Source of the DNA: Mesorhizobium amorphae CCNWGS0123
Lineage (GTDB): Bacteria > Pseudomonadota > Alphaproteobacteria > Rhizobiales > Rhizobiaceae
Length of the DNA: 64,000 nt
Direction of reading: 5' to 3'
Assembly: GCF_001686985.1 (NCBI RefSeq)
Contig: NZ_CP015318.1
Location: forward strand, 2,354,001-2,418,000
In this document: positions 52,489 through 61,088 of the stretch, one piece after another
How positions within the stretch are numbered: the first letter of the stretch is position 1
Layout: each line of letters opens with the position of its first letter
Position numbers and translations under genes: made by a program
Notes under the pieces: model-generated
Told to the model about the DNA's origin: nothing
The model's database searches: none
What the model saw: the letters and a program-made list of their open reading frames with translations, nothing else

Positions 52489-53115
52489 CTACGCCAATTC
52501 CTCCGAACGCGCGATCGTCACACCATACTCAGCAGCCGAGTCCAGCATCGTGTGCCAGAGGCTTTCGGCAAAGGTCGCGAACACCAGCAGGTTGAACACC
52601 GCCTGCCCATCCGTCCGGTCATTGCCGCGCCAGAGCGTGACGCTGGTGTGGTCCATCGAGGTCGCGGCGGCGGCGCCAATCGGGAACGATGCCGGATGGA
52701 GATCGATCGACGACAGCTTGGCGAGCATCGCGCGCACCTTGGCGCCGGAAATGCTGATCAGCACCCGGGCATGAGATTGGTCCGACAGCGAGGCGGAAGA
52801 TGCAAAGGCCTGGCTGAGCTGTTCGATCGCATGCTTGCCGCCTTTCGACAGCACAAGGAACTGGTCCGGTCCGGACCAGATCAGCGCGGCATCGGAAATC
52901 TGCACCGCCTCGGGCCTGGCCGGTGCCGCAACACCGAAGCGGGCCTTGGCCGCCCCTGCCATGTCGGCCGCCTTGCCACGCCGCGCCATCACCTGCACGA
53001 GGTCGAAATTGCGGATCTCGGTCAGCGACACGCCGGCATCACCGCGCGCGCCATAAGGTCCTGCGACGAGCGCGCGTTCGAGCGGGCTGCGGACTTCCCA
53101 GGAAAACTCAGCCAC
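52489..53115 (-). CDS. mgdD: N-methylglutamate dehydrogenase, gamma-like subunit (SoxG family)
   Basis: This 208-residue protein most likely starts at GTG 53115, with GGAGGG upstream, overlapping mgdC by eight bases; an in-frame ATG at 53130 is the alternative. It matches the SoxG family in length and in GPDQFLVLSKGG, SDQSHARVLISISG and DHTSVTLWR. SoxG folds like a GcvT half and completes the heterotetramer. In methylotrophs with the N-methylglutamate pathway the four sarcosine-oxidase-like genes encode N-methylglutamate dehydrogenase. The presence of gmaS and mgsABC upstream favours that over true sarcosine oxidase. Confidence 0.8.
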   Translation of the reverse strand: MAEFSWEVRSPLERALVAGPYGARGDAGVSLTEIRNFDLVQVMARRGKAADMAGAAKARFGVAAPARPEAVQISDAALIWSGPDQFLVLSKGGKHAIEQLSQAFASSASLSDQSHARVLISISGAKVRAMLAKLSSIDLHPASFPIGAAAATSMDHTSVTLWRGNDRTDGQAVFNLLVFATFAESLWHTMLDSAAEYGVTIARSEELA

Positions 53116-56092
53116 GCTGGCGCCCTCCATCCGGATCGTAGAAGACGGGGTTGCAGAGCTCGACCTCGTAGTCCTCGCCGCGCAGCGGATCATGGGCATG
53201 GACGATTTCGCCGATGCGTTCGCGGCCGCGTTCGACCAGCCCGAGCCCGATCCACTGGTCGAGCGTCGGCGAGAAGCAGACCGAGGTGACATAGCCCTGG
53301 TCGTTGTCCGGGCCAGGCGTCTGGCCCTTCGGGATGATGTGGGCGCCGGAGCGCAGGCGGCGCGCCTTGTCCGTCGGCTTGATGCCGACCACGACCTGCC
53401 GGTCAGGCGCGACCAGCGCCTCGCGGCCGGCCATGACGCGGCCGATAAAGTCCTTCTTGGTCGACATCATCTTGCCCAGGCCGAGATCGGCGGCGGTCGT
53501 CGTGCCGTTCAGTTCCGGTCCCGCGACATGGCCCTTTTCGACGCGCATGACACCGAGCGCCTCGGTGCCGTATGGGGTCACGCCGAATGGCGCGCCGGCC
53601 TGCATCAGATTGCGCACCAGCGCCTCGCCGTAACGCGCCGGCACCGAAATCTCAAACGCCATCTCGCCGGAGAAGGAGATACGGAACAGCCTGGCCTTGA
53701 GGCCGCCACGCAGCGCCACTTCGCGCGCGCCCATGAACGGGAAGCCCTCGTTCGACAGGTCCTCGGCCGGATCGACGATTTCCTTGAGCAGATCACGGGT
53801 CTTCGGTCCGGCGACGGAAAATTGCGCCCACTGGTCGGAGACCGAGGTCAGCTGGACGTCGAGTTCCGGGAACAGCACCTGGCGGCAGAATTCGAGGTGC
53901 TGCATCACCAGTCCGGCCTTGGCCGTGGTGGTGGTCAGGAAATAATGGTCATCGGCCAGCCGCGATGTCGTGCCGTCGTCATAGACCAGGCCGTCCTCGC
54001 GCAGCATCAGCCCGTAGCGCGCCTTGCCGACGGCAAGGTTGGAGAAGCTGTTGATGTAGACGCGGTCGAGGAAGGTTCCGGCGTCCGGGCCGTGCACATC
54101 GATCTTGCCGAGCGTCGAGACATCGCAGAAGCCGACGCCGCCGCGCACCGCCTTGACCTCGCGGGTCACCGATTCCAGCCAGTCTTTCTCGCCGGCGCGC
54201 GGATACCATTGCGCCCGCTTCCACAACCCTGTGTCGACGAAGATGGCGCCCTGTTCGGCCGCCCAGTGATGCGACGGCGTCAGCCGCGTCGCATGAAATG
54301 TCTCGTCGCGGTGATGACCGGCGAAGGCGCCGATGGCGACCGGCACGTAAGGAGGCCGATAGATCGTCGTGCCGGTCTCGGGAATGGATTTGCCTGATAC
54401 CGCGGCCATGATGGCGAGACCGGCAATGTTCGAGGTCTTGCCCTGGTCGGTCGCCATGCCGAGCGTCGTGTAGCGCTTCAGGTGCTCGACCGATTCGAAC
54501 CCCTCGCGTTGCGCCAGTTCGACATCGGAAGCGGTGACGTCATGCTGGTAATCGACAAAGGCTTTGCCCTTGCCGGCGACATGCCAGAGCGGGGTCAGCG
54601 AGTAAGCCTCGTCGTCGGCGCTCGGCGCCGTGCCCGCCTTGCCGTTGCGCCCCGCATCGCTTGCCGCCGCAGCGCCGGCTGCAAAACCTTCGCGCAGGCA
54701 GGCGCCGAGCCCAAAGGCGCCATTGGCGGCACCCGCCGCCACCATGCCGGGAGGCGCGCCATCCGGCACGAAGGCGGCGATATGGTCCTGCCATTTCGGC
54801 CGGCCGCGATGGTAGGAGGTGAGCCCCACCGCCGGGTTCCAGCCTCCGGAAACGGCAAGCCCGTCGGCTTCGACTTCAGCGCGCGCGCCGCCGGTCATCG
54901 AGACCGAGATTTTTTTGACACCGTCCTTGCCGCCTTCGACACCGCTGACAGACCCATTCAGCACGGTGAAGCCGCCCTTGGAAGCCAGCGAACGATGGGC
55001 GGGCGAGACCTCCGCCCGGGCATCGATCACGGCGGCGATCTGCAGGCCGGCGCCGAGCGCTGTCTCGGCCGTGCGCCAGCCATCCTCGTTGTTGGTGAAC
55101 AGTGCCACGCGCTTTGCCGGGGTCGCCGCATAGCGCGTGACATAGGTCCGCATGGCCGACGCCATCATCACGCCCGGCGTGTCGTTGCCGGCAAAGACGA
55201 TCGGCCGTTCGATTGAACCAGCCGCGACGACACAGCGCTTGGCTACGATCCGCCACAGGCGTTGGCGCACCTGGTGCTCGGGCGGTGAAGGCAGATGGTC
55301 GTTGACCCGCTCGATGGCGCCATAGGTGCCGCCGTCATAGACGCCGAACAGGGTCGTGCGGGTCATGATGCGGACATCGGGCAGCGCTGCGAGTTCAGCC
55401 AGCGTCCGTGAAATCCATTCGGCTGCCGGCAAACCATCGATCGTGCCGCCATCCGACAGCAGCCGGCCGCCAAGGGCAAAATCTTCCTCGCACAGGATGA
55501 CGCGAGCGCCTGAACGGCCGGCGGCCAATGCCGCCGCCAGCCCGGCCGGGCCGGAGCCGGCGATCAGCACATCGCAATGCGCCCAGGCCTTGTCGTAATG
55601 ATCGGGGTCGGCAATGCCGGCGGCGCGGCCAAGGCCGGCGGCGCGGCGGATCGCCGGCTCGTAGATAGCCTCCCAGAATTTCGCCGGCCACATGAAGGTC
55701 TTGTAGTAGAAGCCGGCGACAAAGATCGGCGCGAACAGCTGGTTGACCGCCATGAAATCGTAGCGCAGCGACGGCCAGCGGTTCTGGCTGGCGGCTTCGA
55801 GGCCTTCATAAAGCTCGGCCATCGTCGCCTTGGTGTTCGGCTCGCGCCGGGCGCCTGTGCGCAGCTCGACCAGTGCGTTGGGCTCCTCCGAACCGGCGGT
55901 GAGGATGCCGCGCGGGCGATGATATTTGAACGAGCGGCCAACCAGCTTGACGCCATTGGCGATCAATGCCGAGGCAAGCGTATCGCCCTGGTAGCCGACG
56001 AAGGTCTTGCCGTCGAAACGGAAGCTCAGCGGCGCCGAGCGGTCGATCAGTCCACCATTGCTCAGCCGATGTGTCTGCGGGCCGCCGACCAT
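53108..56092 (-). CDS. mgdC: N-methylglutamate dehydrogenase, alpha-like subunit (SoxA family)
   Basis: This 994-residue protein starts at ATG 56092, sharing one base with the mgdB stop; GTG 56095 is also possible. It has four regions. An N-terminal ferredoxin-like domain holds FRFDGKTFVGYQGDTLASALIANG. An FAD/NAD-binding region has VLIAGSGPAGLAAALAAGRSG near 175 and VAAGSIERPIVFAGND near 290. A zinc/linker region follows. The C-terminal GcvT-like folate domain (about 600-980) has AVRGGVGFCDVSTLGKIDVHGPD and ISFSGEMAFEISVP. In the complex it transfers the oxidised methyl group to tetrahydrofolate. Length and order agree with heterotetrameric sarcosine oxidase. The methylamine context sets the substrate as N-methylglutamate. 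Confidence 0.86.
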   Translation of the reverse strand: MVGGPQTHRLSNGGLIDRSAPLSFRFDGKTFVGYQGDTLASALIANGVKLVGRSFKYHRPRGILTAGSEEPNALVELRTGARREPNTKATMAELYEGLEAASQNRWPSLRYDFMAVNQLFAPIFVAGFYYKTFMWPAKFWEAIYEPAIRRAAGLGRAAGIADPDHYDKAWAHCDVLIAGSGPAGLAAALAAGRSGARVILCEEDFALGGRLLSDGGTIDGLPAAEWISRTLAELAALPDVRIMTRTTLFGVYDGGTYGAIERVNDHLPSPPEHQVRQRLWRIVAKRCVVAAGSIERPIVFAGNDTPGVMMASAMRTYVTRYAATPAKRVALFTNNEDGWRTAETALGAGLQIAAVIDARAEVSPAHRSLASKGGFTVLNGSVSGVEGGKDGVKKISVSMTGGARAEVEADGLAVSGGWNPAVGLTSYHRGRPKWQDHIAAFVPDGAPPGMVAAGAANGAFGLGACLREGFAAGAAAASDAGRNGKAGTAPSADDEAYSLTPLWHVAGKGKAFVDYQHDVTASDVELAQREGFESVEHLKRYTTLGMATDQGKTSNIAGLAIMAAVSGKSIPETGTTIYRPPYVPVAIGAFAGHHRDETFHATRLTPSHHWAAEQGAIFVDTGLWKRAQWYPRAGEKDWLESVTREVKAVRGGVGFCDVSTLGKIDVHGPDAGTFLDRVYINSFSNLAVGKARYGLMLREDGLVYDDGTTSRLADDHYFLTTTTAKAGLVMQHLEFCRQVLFPELDVQLTSVSDQWAQFSVAGPKTRDLLKEIVDPAEDLSNEGFPFMGAREVALRGGLKARLFRISFSGEMAFEISVPARYGEALVRNLMQAGAPFGVTPYGTEALGVMRVEKGHVAGPELNGTTTAADLGLGKMMSTKKDFIGRVMAGREALVAPDRQVVVGIKPTDKARRLRSGAHIIPKGQTPGPDNDQGYVTSVCFSPTLDQWIGLGLVERGRERIGEIVHAHDPLRGEDYEVELCNPVFYDPDGGRQRG

Positions 56093-56367
56093 CACGCACC
56101 AACCTTGGCGGCGCCGACGCCCGCCGCCGGTTCGACGACAGAAATCTCATGCGTCAGCGTATTTCGGGTGACCTTCAGCCAGGCCCGACAGCCGCCGCCA
56201 TGATACCAGTGCTCGCTCATTGCGCCGGCAACATTGTCGCGCAGATAGACGTAGTCGAAGACCGCGTCCTCACCGGCATCCACCGCCGGCCGGGCAGGCT
56301 TGGCATCGCCCAGATAGGTGAACTCGCCGAGTTCGCGTTCGCCGCAGAAGGGACAGGTAATACGCAT
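56092..56367 (-). CDS. mgdB: N-methylglutamate dehydrogenase, delta-like subunit (SoxD family)
   Basis: This 91-residue zinc-binding subunit has ligands clearly placed: C5 and C8 in ITCPFCGE, H56 and C60 in HWYHGGGCRAW. The mid-section FDYVYLRDNVAGAMSEHWYH is the SoxD signature. It is a small structural subunit of the heterotetramer. The gene is 17 bases downstream of mgdA and overlaps mgdC by one base, fitting strict co-translation of the complex. Confidence 0.88.
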   Translation of the reverse strand: MRITCPFCGERELGEFTYLGDAKPARPAVDAGEDAVFDYVYLRDNVAGAMSEHWYHGGGCRAWLKVTRNTLTHEISVVEPAAGVGAAKVGA

Positions 56368-56384
56368 GCGCTTCTACACCGCCT

Positions 56385-57638
56385 TCAATGCAGGTTCGGT
56401 TGGGCGCCCTGGCCCTTTTCGTCGATCATCGCGCCGCGCCGGAAACGGTCGAGGCGGAATTTTTCGGCCTCCTTGTGCAGCGTGTCACGGGCGAGAAGAT
56501 GAGCAAAGACCAGGCCGGAGCCGGGCGTCGCCTTGAAGCCGCCATAGCACCAGCCGGCGTTGAGATAGAGCCCGTCGACCGGCGACTTGTCGATGATCGG
56601 CGAGCCGTCCATCGACATGTCCATGATGCCGCCCCATTGGCGCAGCAGCCGCACGCGGCCGATCATCGGCATCAGCGCCATGCCGCCCTCGCAGACGTCC
56701 TCCATGACAGGCAGATTGCCGCGCTGGGCATAGGAATTGTAGCCGTCGATGTCGCCGCCGAAGACCAGCCCGCCCTTGTCGGACTGGCTGACATAGAAGT
56801 GTCCGGCGCCGAAGGTCATGACGCCGGGCAGCAGCGGCTTGATCGCCTCGGAGACGAAGGCCTGCAGCACATGGCTTTCGATCGGCAGGCGCAAGCCGGC
56901 CATCGCCGCGACACGCGATGAAGAGCCGGCCACCGCCATGCCGACCTTGCCGGCGCCGATCTTGCCGCGCGTCGTCTCGACCCCGGTCACCTTGCCGTTG
57001 GCATCGCGCGAAAAGCCGGTGACTTCGCAGTTCTGGATGATGTCGACGCCGAGCGCGCTTGCCGCATGGGCATAGCCCCAGACGACTGCGTCATGACGCG
57101 CCGTGCCGCCGCGTCGCTGCAAGAGCCCGCCCTGCACGGGAAACCGCGCATTGTCGAAATTGAGGAACGGCATCATCTTCTTGACTGCCGCGAGGTCGAG
57201 CAGTTCGGCGTCGATGCCGTTGATGCGCATCGTGTTGCCACGCCGCGCATAGGCGTCGCGCTGCGCGTCGGAATGGTAGAGATTGATGACGCCGCGCTGG
57301 CTGACCATCGTGTTGTAGTTGAGGTCCTGCTCCATTCGTTCCCACAGCTTCATCGACAATTCGTAGAAGCCGGTATTGCCGGGCAGGCCGTAATTGGAGC
57401 GGATGATGGTGGTGTTGCGGCCGGCATTGCCGGAGCCGATCCAGCCTTTTTCGAGCACGGCGACATTTTTGATGCCGAACTCGCTGGCGAGGAACCAGGC
57501 GGTGGCCAGCCCATGGCCGCCGCCGCCGATGACCACCACGTCGTAGCGATCCTTCGGTGTGGCGTCGCGCCAGGTGCGCTGCCAGTTCTTGTGGCCGGAA
57601 AGGGCGGCGCGGGCGAGCGAGAAGATCGAGTATTTCAT
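56385..57638 (-). CDS. mgdA: N-methylglutamate dehydrogenase, beta-like subunit (SoxB family)
   Basis: This 417-residue FAD-dependent amine oxidase begins MKYSIFSLARAALSGHKNWQ. The dinucleotide motif VVIGGGGHGLATAW lies at 35-48 (glycines 38-43). NTTIIRSNYG and GGTARHDAVVWGYA (H182) follow. In the sarcosine oxidase family a histidine in this part of the beta subunit carries covalent FMN, and H182 is the candidate. The C-terminal DGSPIIDKSPVDGLYLNAGWCYGGFKATPGSG is the family's substrate-pocket end. It oxidises the N-methyl amine at the flavin. The gene directly follows gmaS with 36 bases between, in the mgs-gma-mgd operon. Confidence 0.86.
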   Translation of the reverse strand: MKYSIFSLARAALSGHKNWQRTWRDATPKDRYDVVVIGGGGHGLATAWFLASEFGIKNVAVLEKGWIGSGNAGRNTTIIRSNYGLPGNTGFYELSMKLWERMEQDLNYNTMVSQRGVINLYHSDAQRDAYARRGNTMRINGIDAELLDLAAVKKMMPFLNFDNARFPVQGGLLQRRGGTARHDAVVWGYAHAASALGVDIIQNCEVTGFSRDANGKVTGVETTRGKIGAGKVGMAVAGSSSRVAAMAGLRLPIESHVLQAFVSEAIKPLLPGVMTFGAGHFYVSQSDKGGLVFGGDIDGYNSYAQRGNLPVMEDVCEGGMALMPMIGRVRLLRQWGGIMDMSMDGSPIIDKSPVDGLYLNAGWCYGGFKATPGSGLVFAHLLARDTLHKEAEKFRLDRFRRGAMIDEKGQGAQPNLH

Positions 57639-57674
57639 AAAATCATTCCGTGGCCGCTCACACCGCTGGGACTG

Positions 57675-58982
57675 CTAAATATCCAGCGTGTGGTCGCGCT
57701 CCCACTGCGTGAAGTGTGAAGCATAGGAATTCCATTCCTGGTGCTTCAGCTTTAGATAGGCCGACGAGAATTCCTCACCCAGCGCCGCCTTGAGCGATTT
57801 GTCCTTGTCGAACTCGCGCAGCGCGTCGAGCAGGTTGAGCGGCAGCTTCGGCGCGCCCTTCACCGTATGGCCGAACTGGTACATGTCGATGTCGTAGCGC
57901 TTGCCGGGATCGGCCTTCGAGCGGATGCCGTCGAGGCCGGCGGCTATGATGACCGCCTGCAGCAGATAGGGGTTGGCGGCACCATCCGGCAGCCGCAACT
58001 CGAAGCGGCCGGGTCCGGGCACGCGCACCATGTGGGTGCGGTTGTTGCCGGTCCAGGTCACCGTGTTCGGCGCCCAGGTGGCGCCCGAAATGGTGCGCGG
58101 CGCGTTGATGCGCTTGTAGGAATTGACCGTCGGATTGGTGATCGCGGCCAGCGCCGAGGCATGCTTCATGATGCCGCCGAGAAAGTTCTTGCCCTTGGCC
58201 GAGAGACCGAGCTCCATCGCATTGTCGGCGAAGACATTGGTCTTGCCGGCCTTGTCCCACACCGAGATATGCGCATGGCAGCCATTGCCGGTCAGGCCCT
58301 GGAAAGGCTTTGGCATGAAGGTGGCGCGCAGCCCGTGCTTTTCGGCCACGGACCTGACCATGAACTTGAAGAAGGAGTGCTTGTCGGCGGTTGCTAAAGC
58401 ATCATCGAAGGCCCAGTTCATCTCGAACTGGCCGTTGGCGTCCTCATGGTCGTTCTGGTAGGGGCCCCAGCCGAGCGCCAGCATATGGTCGCAGATCTCG
58501 GCGATGACATCGTAGCGGCGCATCACCGCCTGTTGGTCGTAGCAGGGCTTTGAGGCCGTGTCGTACTGGTCGGAGATCACGCTGCCGTCCGGCGAGATCA
58601 GGAAGAACTCGGCCTCGACGCCGGTCTTGACATGCATGCCGTCGCCGGCCGCCTCGGCAATCAGCCGCCTCAGCGTGTTGCGTGGCGTCTGGTCGACCTC
58701 CTTGTCGTCCATGATGCAGTTGGCGGCGACCCAGGCCACCTCCGGCTTCCATGGCAGCTGGATGACCGAATCCGGATCCGGCACCGCCAGCATGTCGGGG
58801 TGCGCTGGCGTCAGGTCGAGCCAGGTGGCGAAGCCGGCGAAGCCCGCACCATCCTTCTGCATGTCGGCGATGGCTTGCGCCGGAACCAGCTTGGCGCGCT
58901 GCCCACCGAACAGGTCGGTGTAGGAAATCATGAAATATTTGACGCCGTGCTTCTTGGCGAATGCGGCGAGATCGTTCCCCAT
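57675..58982 (-). CDS. gmaS: Gamma-glutamylmethylamide synthetase (glutamine-synthetase family)
   Basis: This 435-residue protein starts at ATG 58982 after GAGGAA. It has the glutamine-synthetase fold: GVEAEFFLISPDG (metal ligands), PYQNDHEDANGQFEMNW, LTGNGCHAHISVW and the arginine-rich VTWTGNNRTHMVRVPGPGRFE. It belongs to the type III-like branch that contains GmaS, which ligates methylamine to glutamate using ATP. Its place between mgsC and mgdA is the order reported for the N-methylglutamate pathway of Methyloversatilis and marine roseobacters. In Sinorhizobium similar genes are annotated near glxB, glxC and glxD. A plain glutamine synthetase is the alternative. Confidence 0.85.
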   Translation of the reverse strand: MGNDLAAFAKKHGVKYFMISYTDLFGGQRAKLVPAQAIADMQKDGAGFAGFATWLDLTPAHPDMLAVPDPDSVIQLPWKPEVAWVAANCIMDDKEVDQTPRNTLRRLIAEAAGDGMHVKTGVEAEFFLISPDGSVISDQYDTASKPCYDQQAVMRRYDVIAEICDHMLALGWGPYQNDHEDANGQFEMNWAFDDALATADKHSFFKFMVRSVAEKHGLRATFMPKPFQGLTGNGCHAHISVWDKAGKTNVFADNAMELGLSAKGKNFLGGIMKHASALAAITNPTVNSYKRINAPRTISGATWAPNTVTWTGNNRTHMVRVPGPGRFELRLPDGAANPYLLQAVIIAAGLDGIRSKADPGKRYDIDMYQFGHTVKGAPKLPLNLLDALREFDKDKSLKAALGEEFSSAYLKLKHQEWNSYASHFTQWERDHTLDI

Positions 58983-59017
58983 TATAGTTCCTCGCTTATG
59001 GTATTTTTGGATAGTGT

Positions 59018-60346
59018 CTAGAAGCCGTTCTTCCCTGGTATCCAGTTGGTGCCGGCGAGCGGCACGCCGGCCATGGCGGCGGCTTCGATGGTGAGCGCGA
59101 CGAGATCCTCGGGCTCGAGATTGTGCAGGCTGTTCTTGCCGCACGCACGGGCAATCGTCTGCGCCTCCAGCGTCATCACCTTCAGGTAATTGGCCAGGCG
59201 CCGCCCGGCGGCGATCGGGTCGACCCGCTTCATCAGTTCGGGATCCTGCGTGGTGATGCCGGCCGGATCGCGTCCCTCATGCCAGTCGTCATAGGCGCCG
59301 GCGGTGGTGCCGAGCTCGTTATAGTCGGCCTCCCAGCGCGGGTCGTTGTCGCCGAGCGCGACAAGCGCCGCCGTGCCGATCGACACAGCGTCGACGCCGA
59401 GCGCCAGCGCCTTGGCGACGTCGGCGCCGTTGCGGATGCCGCCGGAGACGATCAGCTGCACCTTGCGGTGCATGCCGAGATCCTGCAGCGCCTGCACCGC
59501 CGGCCTGATGCAGGCGAGCGTCGGTTGGCCGACATTTTCGATGAACACTTCCTGCGTCGCCGCCGTGCCGCCCTGCATGCCGTCGACGACGACGACATCG
59601 GCGCCGGCCTTTACCGCAAGCGCGGTATCGTAATAGGGGCGGGCGCCGCCGACCTTGACGTAGATCGGCTTTTCCCAGTCGGTGATTTCGCGCAGCTCGA
59701 GGATCTTGATCTCGAGATCGTCCGGTCCGGTCCAGTCGGGATGGCGCGAAGCCGAGCGTTGGTCGATGCCTTTCGGCAGCGTGCGCATTTCGGCGACGCG
59801 ATCGGAGATTTTTTGGCCGAGCAGCATGCCGCCGCCGCCGGGCTTGGCGCCCTGGCCGACGACCACCTCGATCGCATCGGCCCGGCGCAAATCGCGCGGG
59901 TTCATGCCGTAGCGCGACGGCAGATATTGATAGACCAGTTGCTTTGAATGGCCGCGCTCTTCCTCGGTCATGCCGCCGTCGCCGGTGGTGGTCGAGGTGC
60001 CGGAAAGCGTGGCACCTCGGCCGAGCGCTTCCTTGGCGGGACCGGAAAGCGAGCCGAAACTCATGCCGGCGATGGTGATCGGGATCTTCAGCTCGATCGG
60101 CTTCTTGGCATGGCGCGAGCCGAGCACGACGCTGGTGTCGCAGCGTTCGCGATAGCCTTCCAGCGGATAGCGCGAGATCGAAGCGCCGAGGAACAGAAGG
60201 TCGTCGAAATGCGGCAGCTTGCGCTTGGCGCCGGCGCCACGGATGTCATAGATGCCGGTGGCCGCGGCGCGGCGGATTTCGGAAAGCGTGTAGTCGTCGA
60301 AGGTCGCGGATTTGCGCGGCGTCGTCGGCGGGTTGCGATAGGTCAT
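59018..60346 (-). CDS. mgsC: N-methylglutamate synthase, FMN-binding subunit (GltB-like)
   Basis: This 442-residue protein is the FMN-binding central domain of glutamate synthase on its own. It shows ITIAGMSFGSLSGPAKEALGRGA, VVVGQGAKPGGGGMLLG, KVGGARPYYDTALAVKAGAD and VVVDGMQGGTAATQEVF. The C-terminal ACGKNSLHNLEPEDLVALTIEA is also typical. The alpha/beta barrel makes an imine at 2-oxoglutarate and accepts methylamine released by MgsA to give N-methylglutamate. It follows mgsB by six bases and precedes gmaS by 35. GltB-like enzymes with other substrates (glxD in Sinorhizobium) are the alternative naming. Confidence 0.87.
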   Translation of the reverse strand: MTYRNPPTTPRKSATFDDYTLSEIRRAAATGIYDIRGAGAKRKLPHFDDLLFLGASISRYPLEGYRERCDTSVVLGSRHAKKPIELKIPITIAGMSFGSLSGPAKEALGRGATLSGTSTTTGDGGMTEEERGHSKQLVYQYLPSRYGMNPRDLRRADAIEVVVGQGAKPGGGGMLLGQKISDRVAEMRTLPKGIDQRSASRHPDWTGPDDLEIKILELREITDWEKPIYVKVGGARPYYDTALAVKAGADVVVVDGMQGGTAATQEVFIENVGQPTLACIRPAVQALQDLGMHRKVQLIVSGGIRNGADVAKALALGVDAVSIGTAALVALGDNDPRWEADYNELGTTAGAYDDWHEGRDPAGITTQDPELMKRVDPIAAGRRLANYLKVMTLEAQTIARACGKNSLHNLEPEDLVALTIEAAAMAGVPLAGTNWIPGKNGF

Positions 60347-60352
60347 CTTACC

Positions 60353-61084
60353 TCAATACGCGTCGGCGTTGTCGATATTGAAATTGTAGAGCGTGCGCGC
60401 CGAGCCGTAGCGCTTGAACTCCGACGGCTTGACGTCGGTGACGCCGGCGCGGTCGAGCAGGCCCTGCAGCAGTTCGATATGCTCGGGCCGCATCTCCTTG
60501 GCGATGCAGTCCGCACCGAGGCTCTCGACCTTGCCGCGCACGAACAGCCGCGCCTCGTAGATGGAATCGCCGAGCGCATCGCCGGCATCGCCCAGCACCA
60601 CCAGATTGCCGGACTGCGCCATGAAGGCCGACATGTGGCCGATATTGCCGTGCACGACGATGTCGATGCCTTTCATCGAGATGCCGCAGCGCGACGAGGC
60701 GTTGCCTTCTATGACCAGCAGCCCGCCGCGGCCGGTAGCGCCGGCATATTGGCTGGCGTCGCCTTTGATGGTGATCGAGCCCGACATCATGTTTTCGCCG
60801 ACGCCGGGTCCGGCCGAGCCGTGCACGGTGATGGTGCCGCCGGCATTCATGCCGCCGCAATAATAGCCGACGCTGCCGCGCACATCGATGGCGACCGGCT
60901 GGTCGACGCCGACGGCGACCGAATGGCTGCCTTTCGGGTTGAGCACTTCCCACGCCGTCTCGTTCGAGCCGGGGGTCAGCTGGTGGAGCGCCTGGTTGAG
61001 CTCGCGCAGCGACAGTTCGGCGAGGTCGAACACCCTCGCATGGCTTTGGTCGCGTGTTGCCTTGGACACGTTGGTTGCCGGCAT
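60353..61084 (-). CDS. mgsB: N-methylglutamate synthase, GXGXG-domain subunit
   Basis: This 243-residue protein starts at ATG 61084. It is the right-handed beta-helix (GXGXG) domain of glutamate synthase, recognised by repeats such as IDVRGSVGYYCGGMNAGGT, ITVHGSAGPGVGENM, ITIKGDASQYAGATGRGG and IVVHGNIGHMSAF. In three-part synthases this domain is a structural scaffold beside the amidotransferase and FMN subunits. The gene lies between mgsA (four bases upstream) and mgsC (six bases downstream). Confidence 0.88.
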   Translation of the reverse strand: MPATNVSKATRDQSHARVFDLAELSLRELNQALHQLTPGSNETAWEVLNPKGSHSVAVGVDQPVAIDVRGSVGYYCGGMNAGGTITVHGSAGPGVGENMMSGSITIKGDASQYAGATGRGGLLVIEGNASSRCGISMKGIDIVVHGNIGHMSAFMAQSGNLVVLGDAGDALGDSIYEARLFVRGKVESLGADCIAKEMRPEHIELLQGLLDRAGVTDVKPSEFKRYGSARTLYNFNIDNADAY

Positions 61085-61088
61085 CAGC

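Noticed and set aside
49732..53289. An 1185-codon open frame on the plus strand opposite the DUF1989-GcvT gene and mgdD
   Set aside because: It spans two real genes and a palindromic repeat on the other strand and shows no protein features; it is a composition shadow.
53108..57638. True sarcosine oxidase (soxBDAG) as the name of the four genes
   Set aside because: Sequence alone allows it, but gmaS and mgsABC in the same operon make N-methylglutamate dehydrogenase more likely.
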